From positions 372,001 through 436,000 of the forward strand of contig CATKHK010000029.1 in NCBI GenBank assembly GCA_949751835.1: a DNA stretch of 64,000 nt, written 5' to 3'. Source of the DNA: Blepharisma japonicum. Lineage: Eukaryota > Ciliophora > Heterotrichea > Heterotrichida > Blepharismidae. The notes under the pieces were generated by a model. It was not told the DNA's origin. It did no database searches and saw nothing but the letters and a program-made list of their open reading frames with translations. Each line of letters opens with the position of its first letter. Within the stretch, counting starts at the first letter, position 1. Both the position numbers and the translations under genes were made by a program. Below, piece after piece: positions 21,197 through 32,461 of the stretch.

Positions 21197-23743
21197 ATGT
21201 ATATGTATTTACTCTTATTATTTGAAAAAGCATTAGCATCTTGCGATGCTAGCTGTTCTGTATGCTCAAGCAATCTATGCTCTTCTTGCACTCAATCCCA
21301 TTCCCTACCTTCAGGAACTGGTTGTGTTTGCTATAATGGATATTACGATGCAGACTCAAGTGCAGCTGGAATAAATTGTCAAGCCTGCGATTCTGACTGT
21401 TTTTCCTGCTATGGTCCTACAAGTTCAAATTGTCTTGCATGTACAGATTCATCACGAGTCCAATACAAAGGGTCATGCTCTCTAGATAGCTGCCCTGATG
21501 GGACTTTTGAAGATGTAGGCAGAACATGCACTACCTGTGACGTTTCTTGCAAAACTTGCACTGCTTTAGGCTCAAGCTACTGTACTGAGTGTTCTGCTGG
21601 TTATACCAAGAGCAATGGAATATGTGTTTCAACTTCATGCCCGACGGGCCAATATCTGTCAAATTCAGACGGAAAATGCTATGATTGTACAGGCTATTGC
21701 AGTGTTTGTAACCAAGCATCTTTATGTACCACTTGCAACCCAACATTTACGTTGACAAGTGCTGGAACATGTGGATGCACACTTACAGGTTTTAGTATTC
21801 AAAATGGGGCATGCAAAGAAACCTGTGGGACAGGAGTTAATAGAGGACAACTTGAATGCGATGATGGAAATACTGTAAGTGGAGACGGGTGCAGCAGCAC
21901 ATGCACAATTGAATCTGGATGGACTTGTGAAGGGAAAACACCAGATGTATGTGAGAGAATTAATTATGAATATGGGCCTTATGCTACCTTGGATGTTTTT
22001 CCTAATAATACGATTCAGATTAGCTTTAACTTAACACTTAAAAGTGCTTTGACAGAGAGTGAATTAGACATTTATGTAGAGTCAGATAAAGTTAGCTATA
22101 AACTTACAGAAAAGAGCATCAAAGAATATATTGTAAAATTGCATCTTCAAAATTCAATAAACGACAATTCAGATGCAGTTTTTAAATTTGATGATTCTCA
22201 AGTTATTGGCATCAATGAAAAACAAATTTCAAATCCAATTGTAAATACTACTTTACATAGAGAAGAAGTATGAAGCACTCTTGATAACACCTTCACTGAT
22301 ATTATTTTATATATGCATCAAGGAATTCTTATTGTAATCTTTATATATGCATACAAGTATCGCGAACTTACACTTTACTGAATTTGGTATACAATTTTGG
22401 TTTTTATAGGATTTTTGCCTATGATTAATTTTGATGCTCCAGATTTATTGAATAACTTTTTAAGAGGTATTATACCATTGGATTTCCTTTTTCCTAATGT
22501 CTTTGGGTATTCTATTCATGAATCCTCATATAGTTCAGCTCGCACTTTTATGTGAAATAATGTTGATGATATACAGTATTCATTTTTTTTAGTGAATGCT
22601 TTTAAGTTGGCTTATATATTTTTTGCTCTAGTAGCAATATTTATTATTGCTTATTTTGGAGTTACTTGCAAAATAAAATCATGCGGAAAATGGTCTTTTA
22701 AAACTACAGAATTATATCACTATAATGTTATTATTAGATTTTTTATTGTAGAGTATTTGGAGATTGGCATATACTCAGTTCTTCAGATTTTATATCCTGG
22801 GTTTGACAATTTTACATTTGGAATTAACACATTAATAGGATATGCTTCCTTGATTCTACTTTGCGCATTTACAATATTTATGTGCTTATTTATTTCACTG
22901 AATAAAGCTTTGATATTAGATAAACAAGTGGGAATTGAATTTTATAACAAATTTGGGTCTTTATCAAATGAATTAAATTTAAACTCTGATAACCCCTATA
23001 TACACCTACACCATATAATCGCAATTATTCGAAAAATTGGATTCATTATAGGTGTATTCATATACCCTTTATTTTATGCTCAGTTATCAATTGTTGCTTT
23101 TTTTACTTTAATTTATACAGCCTGAGTAGCTTATGCTCGACCATATTATAATTTTAAGCTGAATTTATACTCAATTTTTGCAGAACTTTTACTTTTAATT
23201 ATTTTGTTTTTGGGAGCCATGATTAATTCTCAAAGTGTTACTATAAGATATATTATTATGTGAACAATAATTGCTATATGTGTAGTGGTTGATGTTTTAG
23301 CATTAACCTTTATATTTAAAGACCATTTAAACAAAAGGACTAAAATTAATAAAATTAGTGCACTGGAATATGTAAATAAAGACATGCCCGTTGAAGAAGA
23401 ATGTTTTAAAATAACAAACAGAGGATCTTTATCTGAGGACAATGCTTCGGTTTTAAATAAGCATGAAAATAACTCAGATAAATCAATTTTTTCGTTGAGG
23501 GCAAGCCGCATCAACGATGAACCACCAAGTACTGCTTTCTCAATAAAAAATCAAAGCTTTCGATCGAGAAATGAAAGCATAATTACCCCTCCTAATAGCA
23601 ATGCAAAAATTAAACCTGGGGAAATACCAGTTGAGACTATCTTTTCTATAAACGAAAGAAAGGAAGGTATGAGTTGGCTCCCAAATCGATATCTGCAAGC
23701 AATAAAAGAAACAAAAACAACTCAAGAAGAGAATATAGATTAA
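21197..23743 (+). CDS. cysteine-rich multi-pass membrane protein (furin-like/DUF4215 ectodomain)
   Basis: 848 aa from the ATG at 21197, chosen because MYMYLLLLFEKALA makes a signal peptide directly before the first cysteine. The ectodomain (about 15-260) has CxxC furin-like/GFR repeats of the type C..C...C..C. It ends in the 'myxococcus Cys-rich' module, LECDDGNTVSGDGCSSTC and GWTCEGK. A beta-rich region follows, then about eight hydrophobic segments from ~380 to ~720. A charged, disordered cytoplasmic tail closes the protein. Several TGA codons encode Trp. This architecture is common among ciliate surface proteins; function unknown. Confidence 0.75.
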
Positions 23744-24173
23744 ACATTTCTGTTATTTTATAAAACAATTCATGAGTTTAAAAACTTAATTATATTTCTA
23801 GAGTGCTAAAATATTCAATATATTCTATTGAATTCAAAATTAAACTGCTAAAAATTATAATCTTTATTTTAAATTTTTTGGTGAGAATATGCAATATATA
23901 ATATATATAAAATCTTAAGAGAATTAGGAAATAGCTAGCATTATTTATTTTAACTTAAAAAACTAGTAAATATTTTTCTTAGTTGGGTAATGCAATTCAA
24001 TTTTAAGTTATTTTGCCATTTATTATTCCATTTATATCCTCAGATAATAGTTTTAAGGTATTTATTGAAAGTGAGGTTAAAAGTCCACAAATTATAAATT
24101 TATCATAAATATTAAACAATAAGCATTTTTATATACTCCCTGCTCTTTCTAATATAAATTTAAATTAGAATAG
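23744..24173. other. AT-rich intergenic stretch
   Basis: About 430 bases, very AT-rich; nothing recognised. Confidence 0.5.
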
Positions 24174-25331
24174 ATGCGGCAGAGAACAAGAGCCAATCTT
24201 CACCATAAAAATCAATCATCATATCAACTAGAAAAATTGCATAAAAAAATATCACTTACAAACAATTCTTTTGTACATTTTCAGGACGAGTCTTATGATT
24301 ATGAAGCCCCATTGGCTCGCTCATATAATGATGATAAGGGCAAATCAAGCCTAGAGCCTCCTAAAATAATTCACAAAAGTCTAGAAGAGAAACCGAAAAT
24401 AAATCGTACAATTATTCTTGAATCATTAGACCATAAAGAAAGTTTGAAAAAAGTAAGCACACTTAAAAAATCAGATACACTAAACGAAAATCCAATATTT
24501 TCTAGAACTCTGCAGAAGACTTATACAATTTCGCCTTATAAGCTGCGACAAAAGCCATCTCAAGTCGAAGAGGAGTGGCTGATTGATCTTTCTCAGCTTG
24601 AATTTGAGCTATCAAATGAGTTAGATAATTTATCCGAAAGTGAAAATGACTACTATTGTAAATATCATAATGTTTATAAAACAATTTTCGAGAAACTCAT
24701 AGGCATTGATAAAAATTTTGGAGACATTTTGAAAAAAATCTTGCAAGGATATGAAGATGTTTTCCTCCATTATCAAAATTTGATTGATAACGAATTTAAA
24801 CAGTGCGAGGAAAAGCTGAATGCAGAAATTGTAGAAAATAAGAAGCTCCAAAAAAAAGTGGATGCCATGACAGCTGATAATAAAAATCTATTAAAAGCTT
24901 TGTCATTGAGAAATGAAGAATTTTCTACGTTTATAAGCAGAAATAAAAATTTAACAGCTGATGAAATTGAGAAAATAATGGACGAGCATAAAACTATGAC
25001 TTCTTCCTTAAATCTTGCACAAAACGAGATCAGGTTTTTGAAGCTAAAAGAAAGTAAGTATCAGAAACTCCTTCAAGCAGCAGAACTTCTTGGGTTTTCT
25101 TGAAGTGAGAACCATAAAGACCTCATAAATGATCTGAGTACGTACTCAGACATTGATATACAGCAGCTAATTTCCAAGTCTTCTAGCAATTTTTTGCAAT
25201 TGCCTCAAGTTCATGAGTTGAGTTTAAGTGACTCAAGTCCATGTGGGCGTAACGTCTCTTTTGATATTTCACCTATTCCTCCAGAGTCTTCCTCTAAGCT
25301 TTCTGATCCGTGACTTATAAAATATGTTTAA
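24174..25331 (+). CDS. coiled-coil protein of unknown function
   Basis: 385 aa, reading TGA at 25101 and 25311 as Trp, with TAA stop. The N-terminal ~125 residues are basic and polar with Ser/Lys-rich repeats (SLKKVSTLKKSDTLNENP). A helical region begins at WLIDLSQLEFELSNELDNLS, and a coiled coil runs from about 195 to 300. A Ser-rich tail follows (LSLSDSSPC, ISPIPPESSSK). It looks like a cytoskeletal or centrosomal protein. No family is recognised. Confidence 0.6.
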
Positions 25332-25413
25332 ATAAATTTACAGCTTTTTAATATACTTAGTTTATTATAAATAATTTAAAATCCCAATATACTCTTAGGC
25401 TAATACACCCAAA

Positions 25414-26283
25414 CTAAATTGGATAAATTATCTTCTCTTGATATGGCTTTACTTGGTCTACTCTAATTCCAATAGCATTTAGCAAGCGCATGCTGTCTTT
25501 GGCGCTGTACTCTTTGGAGTATACGACTCTTTTGAATCCTGTGTGAATAAGGTTCTTTGTACAGTTTAAACATGGAAACAACGTTGTGTATAGTGTGCCT
25601 CCATTAGTATCAGAAGCCATCAAAATGGCGCTTAATTCTCCATGCAAGCAGCAACACTCGTCTAGTCTTGTGCCTTCGGATGCTAAAGAATTACATCTTT
25701 TGCAGCCGCCTGCATTACAATTTTTAGCTCCAAATGGCGTTCCATTGTATCCAGTTGACATAAGCCTTCCGTTTTTTACTACCACTGCGCCAACAGGTTG
25801 CTTCATGCAGTTCGTTCGTTTTGCTGCAATTTCTGAAATCCTTAAAAAATACTCATCAGGAGTGGGTCTATTTAAATCTCTACTTAGGAGATCTAGTCTA
25901 TTTAAAGATCTTGCTAGATCTGCTAAGGTTTTTGTATTCATAATTACACTTTTTGCCTGATACTGAAGCATTATATCGATTTTTTCATCCAAGTCTAAAA
26001 AGTCGTCTAAAGTTGCGGTTTTATTTGTCCTTTTATATCTTCTGAATCGAATAGAGGTAGGCGCTTCTATTCATATGAGATATGAAAATGTGTACTTGTT
26101 TAGGATTTCAAGATCATTTTCTGATGTGATCAAGACTAAGTAATACTTGTGGCCATCTCGGTATGGGAATGGAGTTTGGAGATTATCTAGAGATATTTCG
26201 GTGAAATTCAACGTCTCAATAAGAAATTTAGCAACTGTGTGCCGGCCCGAAAATAAAGGTCCAGATATCCCCAAAATCAGCAT
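25414..26283 (-). CDS. DCTD: deoxycytidylate (dCMP) deaminase with N-terminal P-loop-like domain
   Basis: 289 aa, one in-frame TGA (Trp) at 26071-26073. The C-terminal ~170 residues are a zinc dCMP/CMP deaminase: TNCMKQPVGAVVVKNGRLMS, GYNGTPFGAKNC, catalytic HGE in CLHGELSAIL and PCLNC. It converts dCMP to dUMP, feeding thymidylate synthesis. The N-terminal ~90 residues resemble the kinase-like domain of fungal Dcd1 proteins (LILGISGPLFSGRHTVAKFL). There the Walker-A lysine is replaced by Arg (SGRHT), so ATP binding is doubtful. The ordinary animal enzyme lacks this N-terminal domain. Confidence 0.92.
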
Positions 26284-26333
26284 AATGACGAGATTAATAA
26301 TTAACGAATTTTATTATCTATGGATGGAGTTCT

Positions 26334-27683
26334 TTATTTAAGACCAAAAGGATTAGTTGCAACCTGAGGAGGAGTGTACTTGCTTCTATTTTCAGATAGG
26401 GCTGGAGCCTTAGTTGGAGCTTTCACAGGTACTGGTGGAGTCTTTTTTATAGGGTTTAGCCCCTTCATTGGAATGTGTGCAGGTATTTTTGGAGGTGGAG
26501 CTTTGATTGGCATTGGAATTTCATTTTTTGGCTCAGGCTCATCAATTGTGTTTTCTGGCATTTTAACCTCATCGATGTCTACAAACTTCAGCTTTGAATC
26601 TATACCAAAATCAGTTTTTTCATTAATATTACCAGTGCTCTCTCTTGAAAATGGCTTGGGTTCAAAGCTTAATTCTTCAGAGATCTCAGATATAATTTCT
26701 TTTTTGATTGGTTCATCAAACGATTCTTTCTTTTTCTTTAAAGAAGTATCTGACTGTTTCCTTTCACTTTTTTCAGACTCAATAATAGATGTTGTCTCTT
26801 CTCTGTATCCTAGATTTGCATTGACTGCATTTTTATCATCAAGATAAGCTTTACTTATATCATAAGCATTGGTGACTTCTATGGAATCAACAACAGGAAT
26901 TTCATTGATGTTTATCTTAGGTCCTTTTGCTTTGTCTAATTTAATCCATAGGTCTCTATGAGATTCAATGACTTTGCTTTGAAATTCATGCTGAGTAGTT
27001 TGGATTCTTGCGATCTCAGCAATGATTGTGTCTAATTTTTTACTTGTTTCATTGTCAATCTTGCTGCTCCCTTTATCAAGCTTTACATCAGCTGTACTTT
27101 CTTTGATGGAATTTTTCAAGTTTGTAATAGTTTGCTGAAGCTCTTTATTTTTTGCTTCGAGTACTTGCATAACTTCAGCTTGCACGTTCTCTTCAGTTAT
27201 TTTGTAGCTAAGGTTTATTCTGTTTCTTTCAGGCGATACTAATCTGAAGCATAAATAGAAAAGTGCAATATAAAATACAATGATATTAACAGGTGTCATA
27301 TTTCGAATCGCTTTATAACCAGCAGCAATATAATGTTCTGTAATCAATGCAAAGTTAACGAAAACAAGATAGAATGGGCCACTCTCATCTGGAAGATTAA
27401 TTTTTTGATTTTTTTGTGGTTCTTGGGCTTTTTCAATGTGCTCATGATATTCATTGTGCTCATGTGTATGAGAATGGGCATGATGATGTTGGCTATGATC
27501 ATGTGAGTGATGCTTCATTTCTTCTTCATGATTATGATGCTCATGTGGATCTTGAGCGATTTTTGTAGATTCACTTGTTGTGTCAATTTCTGCGGGGTCA
27601 TCAGCCTCTACATCGTCATGGTGATGAGATTCTATGGAGAAGACTAGCGAAATTGCAAGGATGATGACTAGGAATTTCTTCAT
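26334..27683 (-). CDS. type I membrane protein with His-rich luminal region and Pro-rich tail
   Basis: 449 aa. A cleavable signal peptide (MKKFLVIILAISLVFSIES) is followed by a strongly His-rich region (about 20-85; HHHAHSHTHEH, HHSHDHSQHHH). A membrane segment (VNIIVFYIALFYLCFRLV) comes next, then a coiled coil (about 165-250). A charged region and a Pro-rich tail (APPPKIPAHIPMKG) close with an NPF motif (ATNPFGLK). The His-rich part probably binds Zn2+ or another metal in the lumen or outside. The NPF motif could bind EH-domain endocytic proteins. It is not a ZIP transporter, as there are too few membrane segments. Function is inferred only from composition. Confidence 0.65.
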   Translation of the reverse strand: MKKFLVIILAISLVFSIESHHHDDVEADDPAEIDTTSESTKIAQDPHEHHNHEEEMKHHSHDHSQHHHAHSHTHEHNEYHEHIEKAQEPQKNQKINLPDESGPFYLVFVNFALITEHYIAAGYKAIRNMTPVNIIVFYIALFYLCFRLVSPERNRINLSYKITEENVQAEVMQVLEAKNKELQQTITNLKNSIKESTADVKLDKGSSKIDNETSKKLDTIIAEIARIQTTQHEFQSKVIESHRDLWIKLDKAKGPKININEIPVVDSIEVTNAYDISKAYLDDKNAVNANLGYREETTSIIESEKSERKQSDTSLKKKKESFDEPIKKEIISEISEELSFEPKPFSRESTGNINEKTDFGIDSKLKFVDIDEVKMPENTIDEPEPKNEIPMPIKAPPPKIPAHIPMKGLNPIKKTPPVPVKAPTKAPALSENRSKYTPPQVATNPFGLK

Positions 27684-27793
27684 ATTAATTTTATTTTATA
27701 TTTGATGATAACAATACATAACCTTACGTGTTCTGAAATACTAAATAAAATTTAAAATATTTGCCCCAAGAAACTTTAATTTAAATTTTGCCC

Positions 27794-29101
27794 TTACATG
27801 AAATCCTCATCCCAATCTTCTTCATCCCCGTTTTCCCCTAGCTGGGCTACGTCCAGTTGATATCTTAAAAACGCTCCAATTCCATTAAATCCTCTAGCAA
27901 ATTGGCTGCCTTCTTGGCTTTTATCAGTGACTAGTTCAAGTTCAGAACCGAACTTCATATAATTTTCCACAATCCACTCAGCTAATGGTCCTTGCTCTAC
28001 TATATCAACCTTCTCTCCTTTTTCATTAACTGTACTTATTTCTGCTTCTTTCCCTTGCTCACAATATACAATGTCTTCTCTTCCTGATTCTGGGTGTCTC
28101 AGCAAAGTCCTTACAACACTTAAATTTTCATAGAGAATGACTTTTTCGCATGATCCCATCAAAAGTGCCCTCATTGTATCTTCAACTCCATAGCAATACT
28201 TCTTAGTATCCTGGGCAATTTCTTCAAAAAATTGGCTGATTATAGCTTTTTCTCTTATAAATTTCACATTATTCAATGTATCTGCTGACAACTCAATTGC
28301 CTGCTGGAAGCCATTTTGTCCTCCATATGCGATGTCCACAACTTTTACCACTTTGGATTGAAGTCTTTCGTCAAACATGTCGCTCTGAGCTAACTCCTTT
28401 TTAAACTCAGCACTTCCAGCAAGGATTATCCCAACGACATTTATCTTGTCTCCTGTAATAAATTGCACAACTGCCTGCTCTGCAACTTTCCTCAAATAGT
28501 TGTGCCTTGATTCCATTCGAAGTCTTGAAAAACGAAGTGCAGACTGACCACCTCTTCTGTGCTTTTTTGGTAAGTCAACCGAAAATTGGTTAAGGATCAC
28601 TTTGGTGTTTCCTTGTAAGGTGCCAAATAGGGTACCGTTTCCATCTATAATGATAAATCCATATTTATCTTCCATAACCAAAAGGTCTTTTAGCGGCTGG
28701 GTGTGAAACACGTTGTTGCAAATGTAAATTTTCGTATTAATTGGCCTAAATGGCTCAATATCAATTGTGACTTTTTTCTCGATGACGTCTTTTTCGTTGA
28801 GGATTTCTCCACAGTATATCACAAGACCATTTTTAGGCATTCGGTTATTGTAAAGCTTCAATCTTTCTCGGATTGAAGTTAAAGCACTAAGGATTGCTTG
28901 ACGGACCACACGGGATTTTATTGAGGTTGCAGAGCCGCACTCCTCATTGATCATGCGGCCTGTAAGGGATAATTGTTCGGTAGGTGGAATGATGAGAGAG
29001 ATAAGGGAAGTTCCATGCCCTCGGCACTTGTCAAGATTTTGAATCAATCTTTTAATTTTTCACTGCTCGATGTTCTCGGCTACTCCTCGGGAATCATCCA
29101 T
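27794..29101 (-). CDS. ETF1: eukaryotic peptide chain release factor 1 (eRF1)
   Basis: 435 aa, full length. Domain 1 carries the decoding motifs GTSLISLII, the NIKS-equivalent SATSIKS (residues 57-63) and YICNNVF (126-132, YxCxxxF). GGQ is at 184-186 in KKHRRGGQSALRFSRLRMES. Domain 3 includes EQGPLAEWIVENYMKFG and the TDKSQEGSQF block, with an acidic C terminus that binds eRF3. The Asn of the usual NIKS is Ser here. Codon 14, the conserved Trp in EQWKIK, is TGA (29060-29062). The start ATG at 29099-29101 is the only plausible start upstream of that codon. In a code where UGA is Trp, this factor should recognise UAA and UAG only. This is inferred. Confidence 0.97.
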
Positions 29102-29851
29102 TTTTATCTAAATTATCCTTTGGAATATGGATTTATCCAAAAAAGATAAAAATTCAATAAATTCATATTTCAAATTGGTGATGTCTGATGCTTTCTGATT
29201 AATATTTAAAAATTTTGTAAACTAAAACATCACATTCTATTCTCAAGTTCTTTAAATTTTATTATAGATAGATCCAAAGAATTAAATCATACCTAAATAG
29301 CTTTTCAAATTTATTCAGCTCTAATTATGTATAATTTTATTTCCTATTAATAGTTTTCCTATTAAAAGTTTAAGCTTTTTCATATTTGCTTAAATTTATG
29401 CATTTGCAGCCAAGTTGTAATTGTGAAGAAATATTAAATACTGAGAGCTATAAGTTAAGCGTTGATTTCTTTTTAATGTTGAATAATTAAAAATAGATAA
29501 TTCTTATTTAAGAATTAAAAGATAAAGGATAAATTTCCATATTTAATTAAAATTGGCTTGGATAATTTTAATAATAAAAAATTTATATGCTATGTGGAAA
29601 TCTTACTTAAATCGTACGAGCATAATTTATTTAAACTAGATTGCAATGACTTGATGAAGAAAAATTAATTATATTTAGTAAATTTATGGTTTATTTGGCT
29701 GTTTAATTAATTTTCTGATATAAAAAGAGTTAGAAACGACCATATCTATATTAATTTATTGAAAAATTTCTAAATTAATTGTGTTTCAATACTTAAAATG
29801 GCAATTGAAACTATGCATAACTAATATAAAGTTTAGTATATAGCATCTATC
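29102..29851. other. long AT-rich intergenic region
   Basis: About 750 bases of very AT-rich DNA upstream of eRF1 and downstream of the EEP-like gene's stop. No coding frame, RNA or repeat recognised. Confidence 0.5.
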
Positions 29852-30601
29852 CTATTCCATCAAGATTCCAAAATTTCCAGCAATTATAATTTTGGTATTT
29901 TTGTACTCCGATTTGTTTAGAAAGTTTCCTACAGCTCTTAAAGTGCTCTCATAAAATTTTTCTTTTATTTCAAGACCTTGAATTTCAGAGCATTGAAAGC
30001 TTGCAAACAAAATATATTCTGTTCAGCTAGATTTTTCTCTTAAAAGTCCTATAACTCCAAAAATCGCTGCATCAATAAAATGAAACCTCTGCATGAGTTC
30101 ATATTTATTATCTTTTCAAGATATCATGCATCCATCTTCATCTCTATTCCTATAAATTGATTGGTATCCCTGAATTAAAGAATATTGATCGCATCCATCT
30201 TGAATATGTTGAAAGGCAATTATATCTGGGTTTTCAGAATAAATTGATTCAAAAATAAATCTTTCTTTGGTTTCTTGCATTGTATTCTTTCTAGAATAAT
30301 GCCCCTGTGGCGTAGTTATTGAAGATATATCGTAACTAAGAATTTTTGGGCCATTGTCAATTGGTTTTATTTTATTTTGAATAGATCTCTTGTTCTTAGA
30401 TGGCTTTGATTCAGAACTTAGCCATAATTCAGATAAATTTTGAGTAATTTGATGATCTTGAATAGGAGCCTCAACTTTTTGAGGGATAGGAGCTGGCTTT
30501 GATGCTGTTTTTATTGTATAAGCACCATCTGTGACTACACCTGAATTTTGGCTTCTTTTTATTGGTTTTCTTGATATGTTTGGAAGACAAATATCATCCA
30601 T
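29852..30601 (-). CDS. degenerate endonuclease/exonuclease/phosphatase (CCR4-like) protein
   Basis: 249 aa with two TGA (Trp) codons. The N-terminal ~100 residues are disordered. The second half follows the CCR4/nocturnin pattern: PKILSYDISS, then R...IFESIYSENPDIIAFQHIQD, a YQSIYRNRDEDGCMISW block and IIIAGNFG near the end. The catalytic Glu of 'LQEVD' is His here, and 'GDFN' is GNFG. The frame ends at TAG four residues later, before the region that normally carries the last catalytic His. It is probably a catalytically dead or truncated member. Substrate unknown. Confidence 0.55.
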
Positions 30602-30775
30602 TTTTGCTATTAAATATATACATTTCTATGTTTTATGCATTTTTTTCAAATTGTTTATTTAATTAGAAATTTATTGACTCATTTTCTTAAGGTGTAAAAT
30701 TCAAGTTTGGGAGTTTATAAACTTTAATTAATTAGTATTAATGTTTGTAAATAATAAATAATTTCTAGTTTTATC

Positions 30776-31981
30776 CTACACAAATCCACAACATTTCTTT
30801 TTATTTCGTATTTTTATCTTTTCTTCTTTGATTTTTCTATTATTTTTCTTAGATGGTTTTTTGTTATCGATATCAGTTTTTTTGCCTGTGAAAGTATTTT
30901 TACTAGCAGTCACTTCTTGCATTGATATTAGTGACGCTCTATCCACAACATCATTTTCTAAATCCACATTTCCTTCATCTTCATCTGTAGGATTTACAAT
31001 TAGCTTAAGCTCTTCTTTCAAATCAGGACTTAAATTATGAGAAATAAACAAGCTTTCCACTAGCAAACTGGGATTTTGGCTATCATCTTCTTCTTGCCAA
31101 TACGCATTAACTCCATCATTTACTACAATTTTAGTAAGTAATTGATCAAGATTAATGCTACTTCTGGCAATAGAATCAATTTTTTTACAGTCAGAACTAG
31201 CGTTTTCTATATCCTGAGGAGAGTTCTCATCAACTTCTTTAAGTCGTGAAATATTTGCCTCAGCTGATTCTATGCAGCTTATTAATCTTGTCAGCCTAGC
31301 CTCAGTCTCTCCTATATCCTCTTTAAGTGATTTCATATCCAAATACACTTCTGCCTGCTCTTTCACTAAAGTAGGCATTTTTTCACAGATTTCTTGTGCT
31401 TCCATATCTTTAACAGTATATGTATAAGCCTTCATAACTCACGTAGAAAGTGCCACAATCTCATCAGGTATTCTACCATCACGAATCATAAGAGAAAGAT
31501 TATGTTTTTTCTGAATCTGCAATATAAAATCAAGGCTTTCAGGCTCAAGGTTTTGAGGATCAAATGACTGCAAAGTTTCTTGGAAAGTCTCACAGTCTTT
31601 GATAACTCTCTAATTAGAAAATACTCGAAAAGTCGACCAAGTACCTGTGGAATAGCCAATCATTAAACAGATCGCAATGCTTAAATCTTGAAGAAGTGGC
31701 CATGGGTTTATGATTTCTAGAATTGAGCGAAGCTGAAACTTATTAAATGATTCTGCTATTAGGCTGGCTTCTTTTGCTGCAGCTCGACTTTCAGAAACAA
31801 CAGCTGAATAATATTTTTCTTGCTCTTCTAAGATGAGATTGCATCGTTTGAATTGAGACTCAAGGGAACCTAACTCAGCTTTGTAGCTTCATAAAGAAAG
31901 TTTATTGGCTTCTATTCCGCGCTTGCATTCGTTGGTTAGAGACTGCTGCTCTTTGATCAGTTTTGAAATTAATTCTGACAT
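30776..31981 (-). CDS. free-standing dynein-heavy-chain-stalk-like coiled-coil protein
   Basis: 396 aa after removing a 15-nt intron (31610-31624); TGA codons read as Trp. A coiled coil (1-75) leads into a globular segment (about 85-190), followed by a return coiled coil (190-240). The pattern INPWPLLQDLSIAICLMIGY, FRRVIKDCETFQETLQSFDP and STWVMKAYTYTVKDMEAQE resembles the dynein heavy-chain stalk and microtubule-binding domain ('PP..V..V..AVC...G', 'FL..L..FD', 'WVRAM..Y..V...V'). There is no AAA motor. The tail is Lys-rich and ends KKCCGFV. The similarity is judged by eye, so function (perhaps microtubule binding) is inferred. Confidence 0.5.
31610..31624 (-). other. 15-nt intron
   Basis: GTATTTTCTAATTAG; excision removes an in-frame TAG and joins TFR to RVIKD. 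Confidence 0.85.
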
Positions 31982-32461
31982 TGTATATAAATTTTCAAAA
32001 AGGCGGAAGTGAGGGTGCAATTATTAAGAAGTTTTTGAGGGATTTAATGTCAACACATTTATAGCATCTTTTAATTATTTATGATAATATTTTTCTATCT
32101 ATGATTTGATTTAAATAAATAAATCCAGTAATAAAAGTGAGCTTATGATTAAAGATTCTTATTTCAAAATGAGAAAAATTCTAAGAACTTCAAGCTTTAA
32201 ATGAGATAAAGATCTTAATTTATACTCATTAAATGAAGTATCTCCATAGAGAAGTTCTATTAATAGTTTATTTTAATCTCAAAATCTTTTTAAATTTGGA
32301 TAAAACTATAAAAGAAGAAAATAGTTAATATGTTGGTAAGATTATGATATAATCATAATCAATTTCAAAGCAAAGTATATAAGCTTAATGTTTTTTGATA
32401 ATCTCGCTTGTGATAATCATAAATAAATTTTATTACTAATTTAATAATCGTTTATTAAGCA
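31982..32461. other. AT-rich intergenic region
   Basis: About 480 bases. A short plus-strand frame at 32145-32249 (34 codons, one TGA) reads MRKILRTSSFKWDKDLNLYS before TAG. It is too short and isolated to call a gene. Confidence 0.4.
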
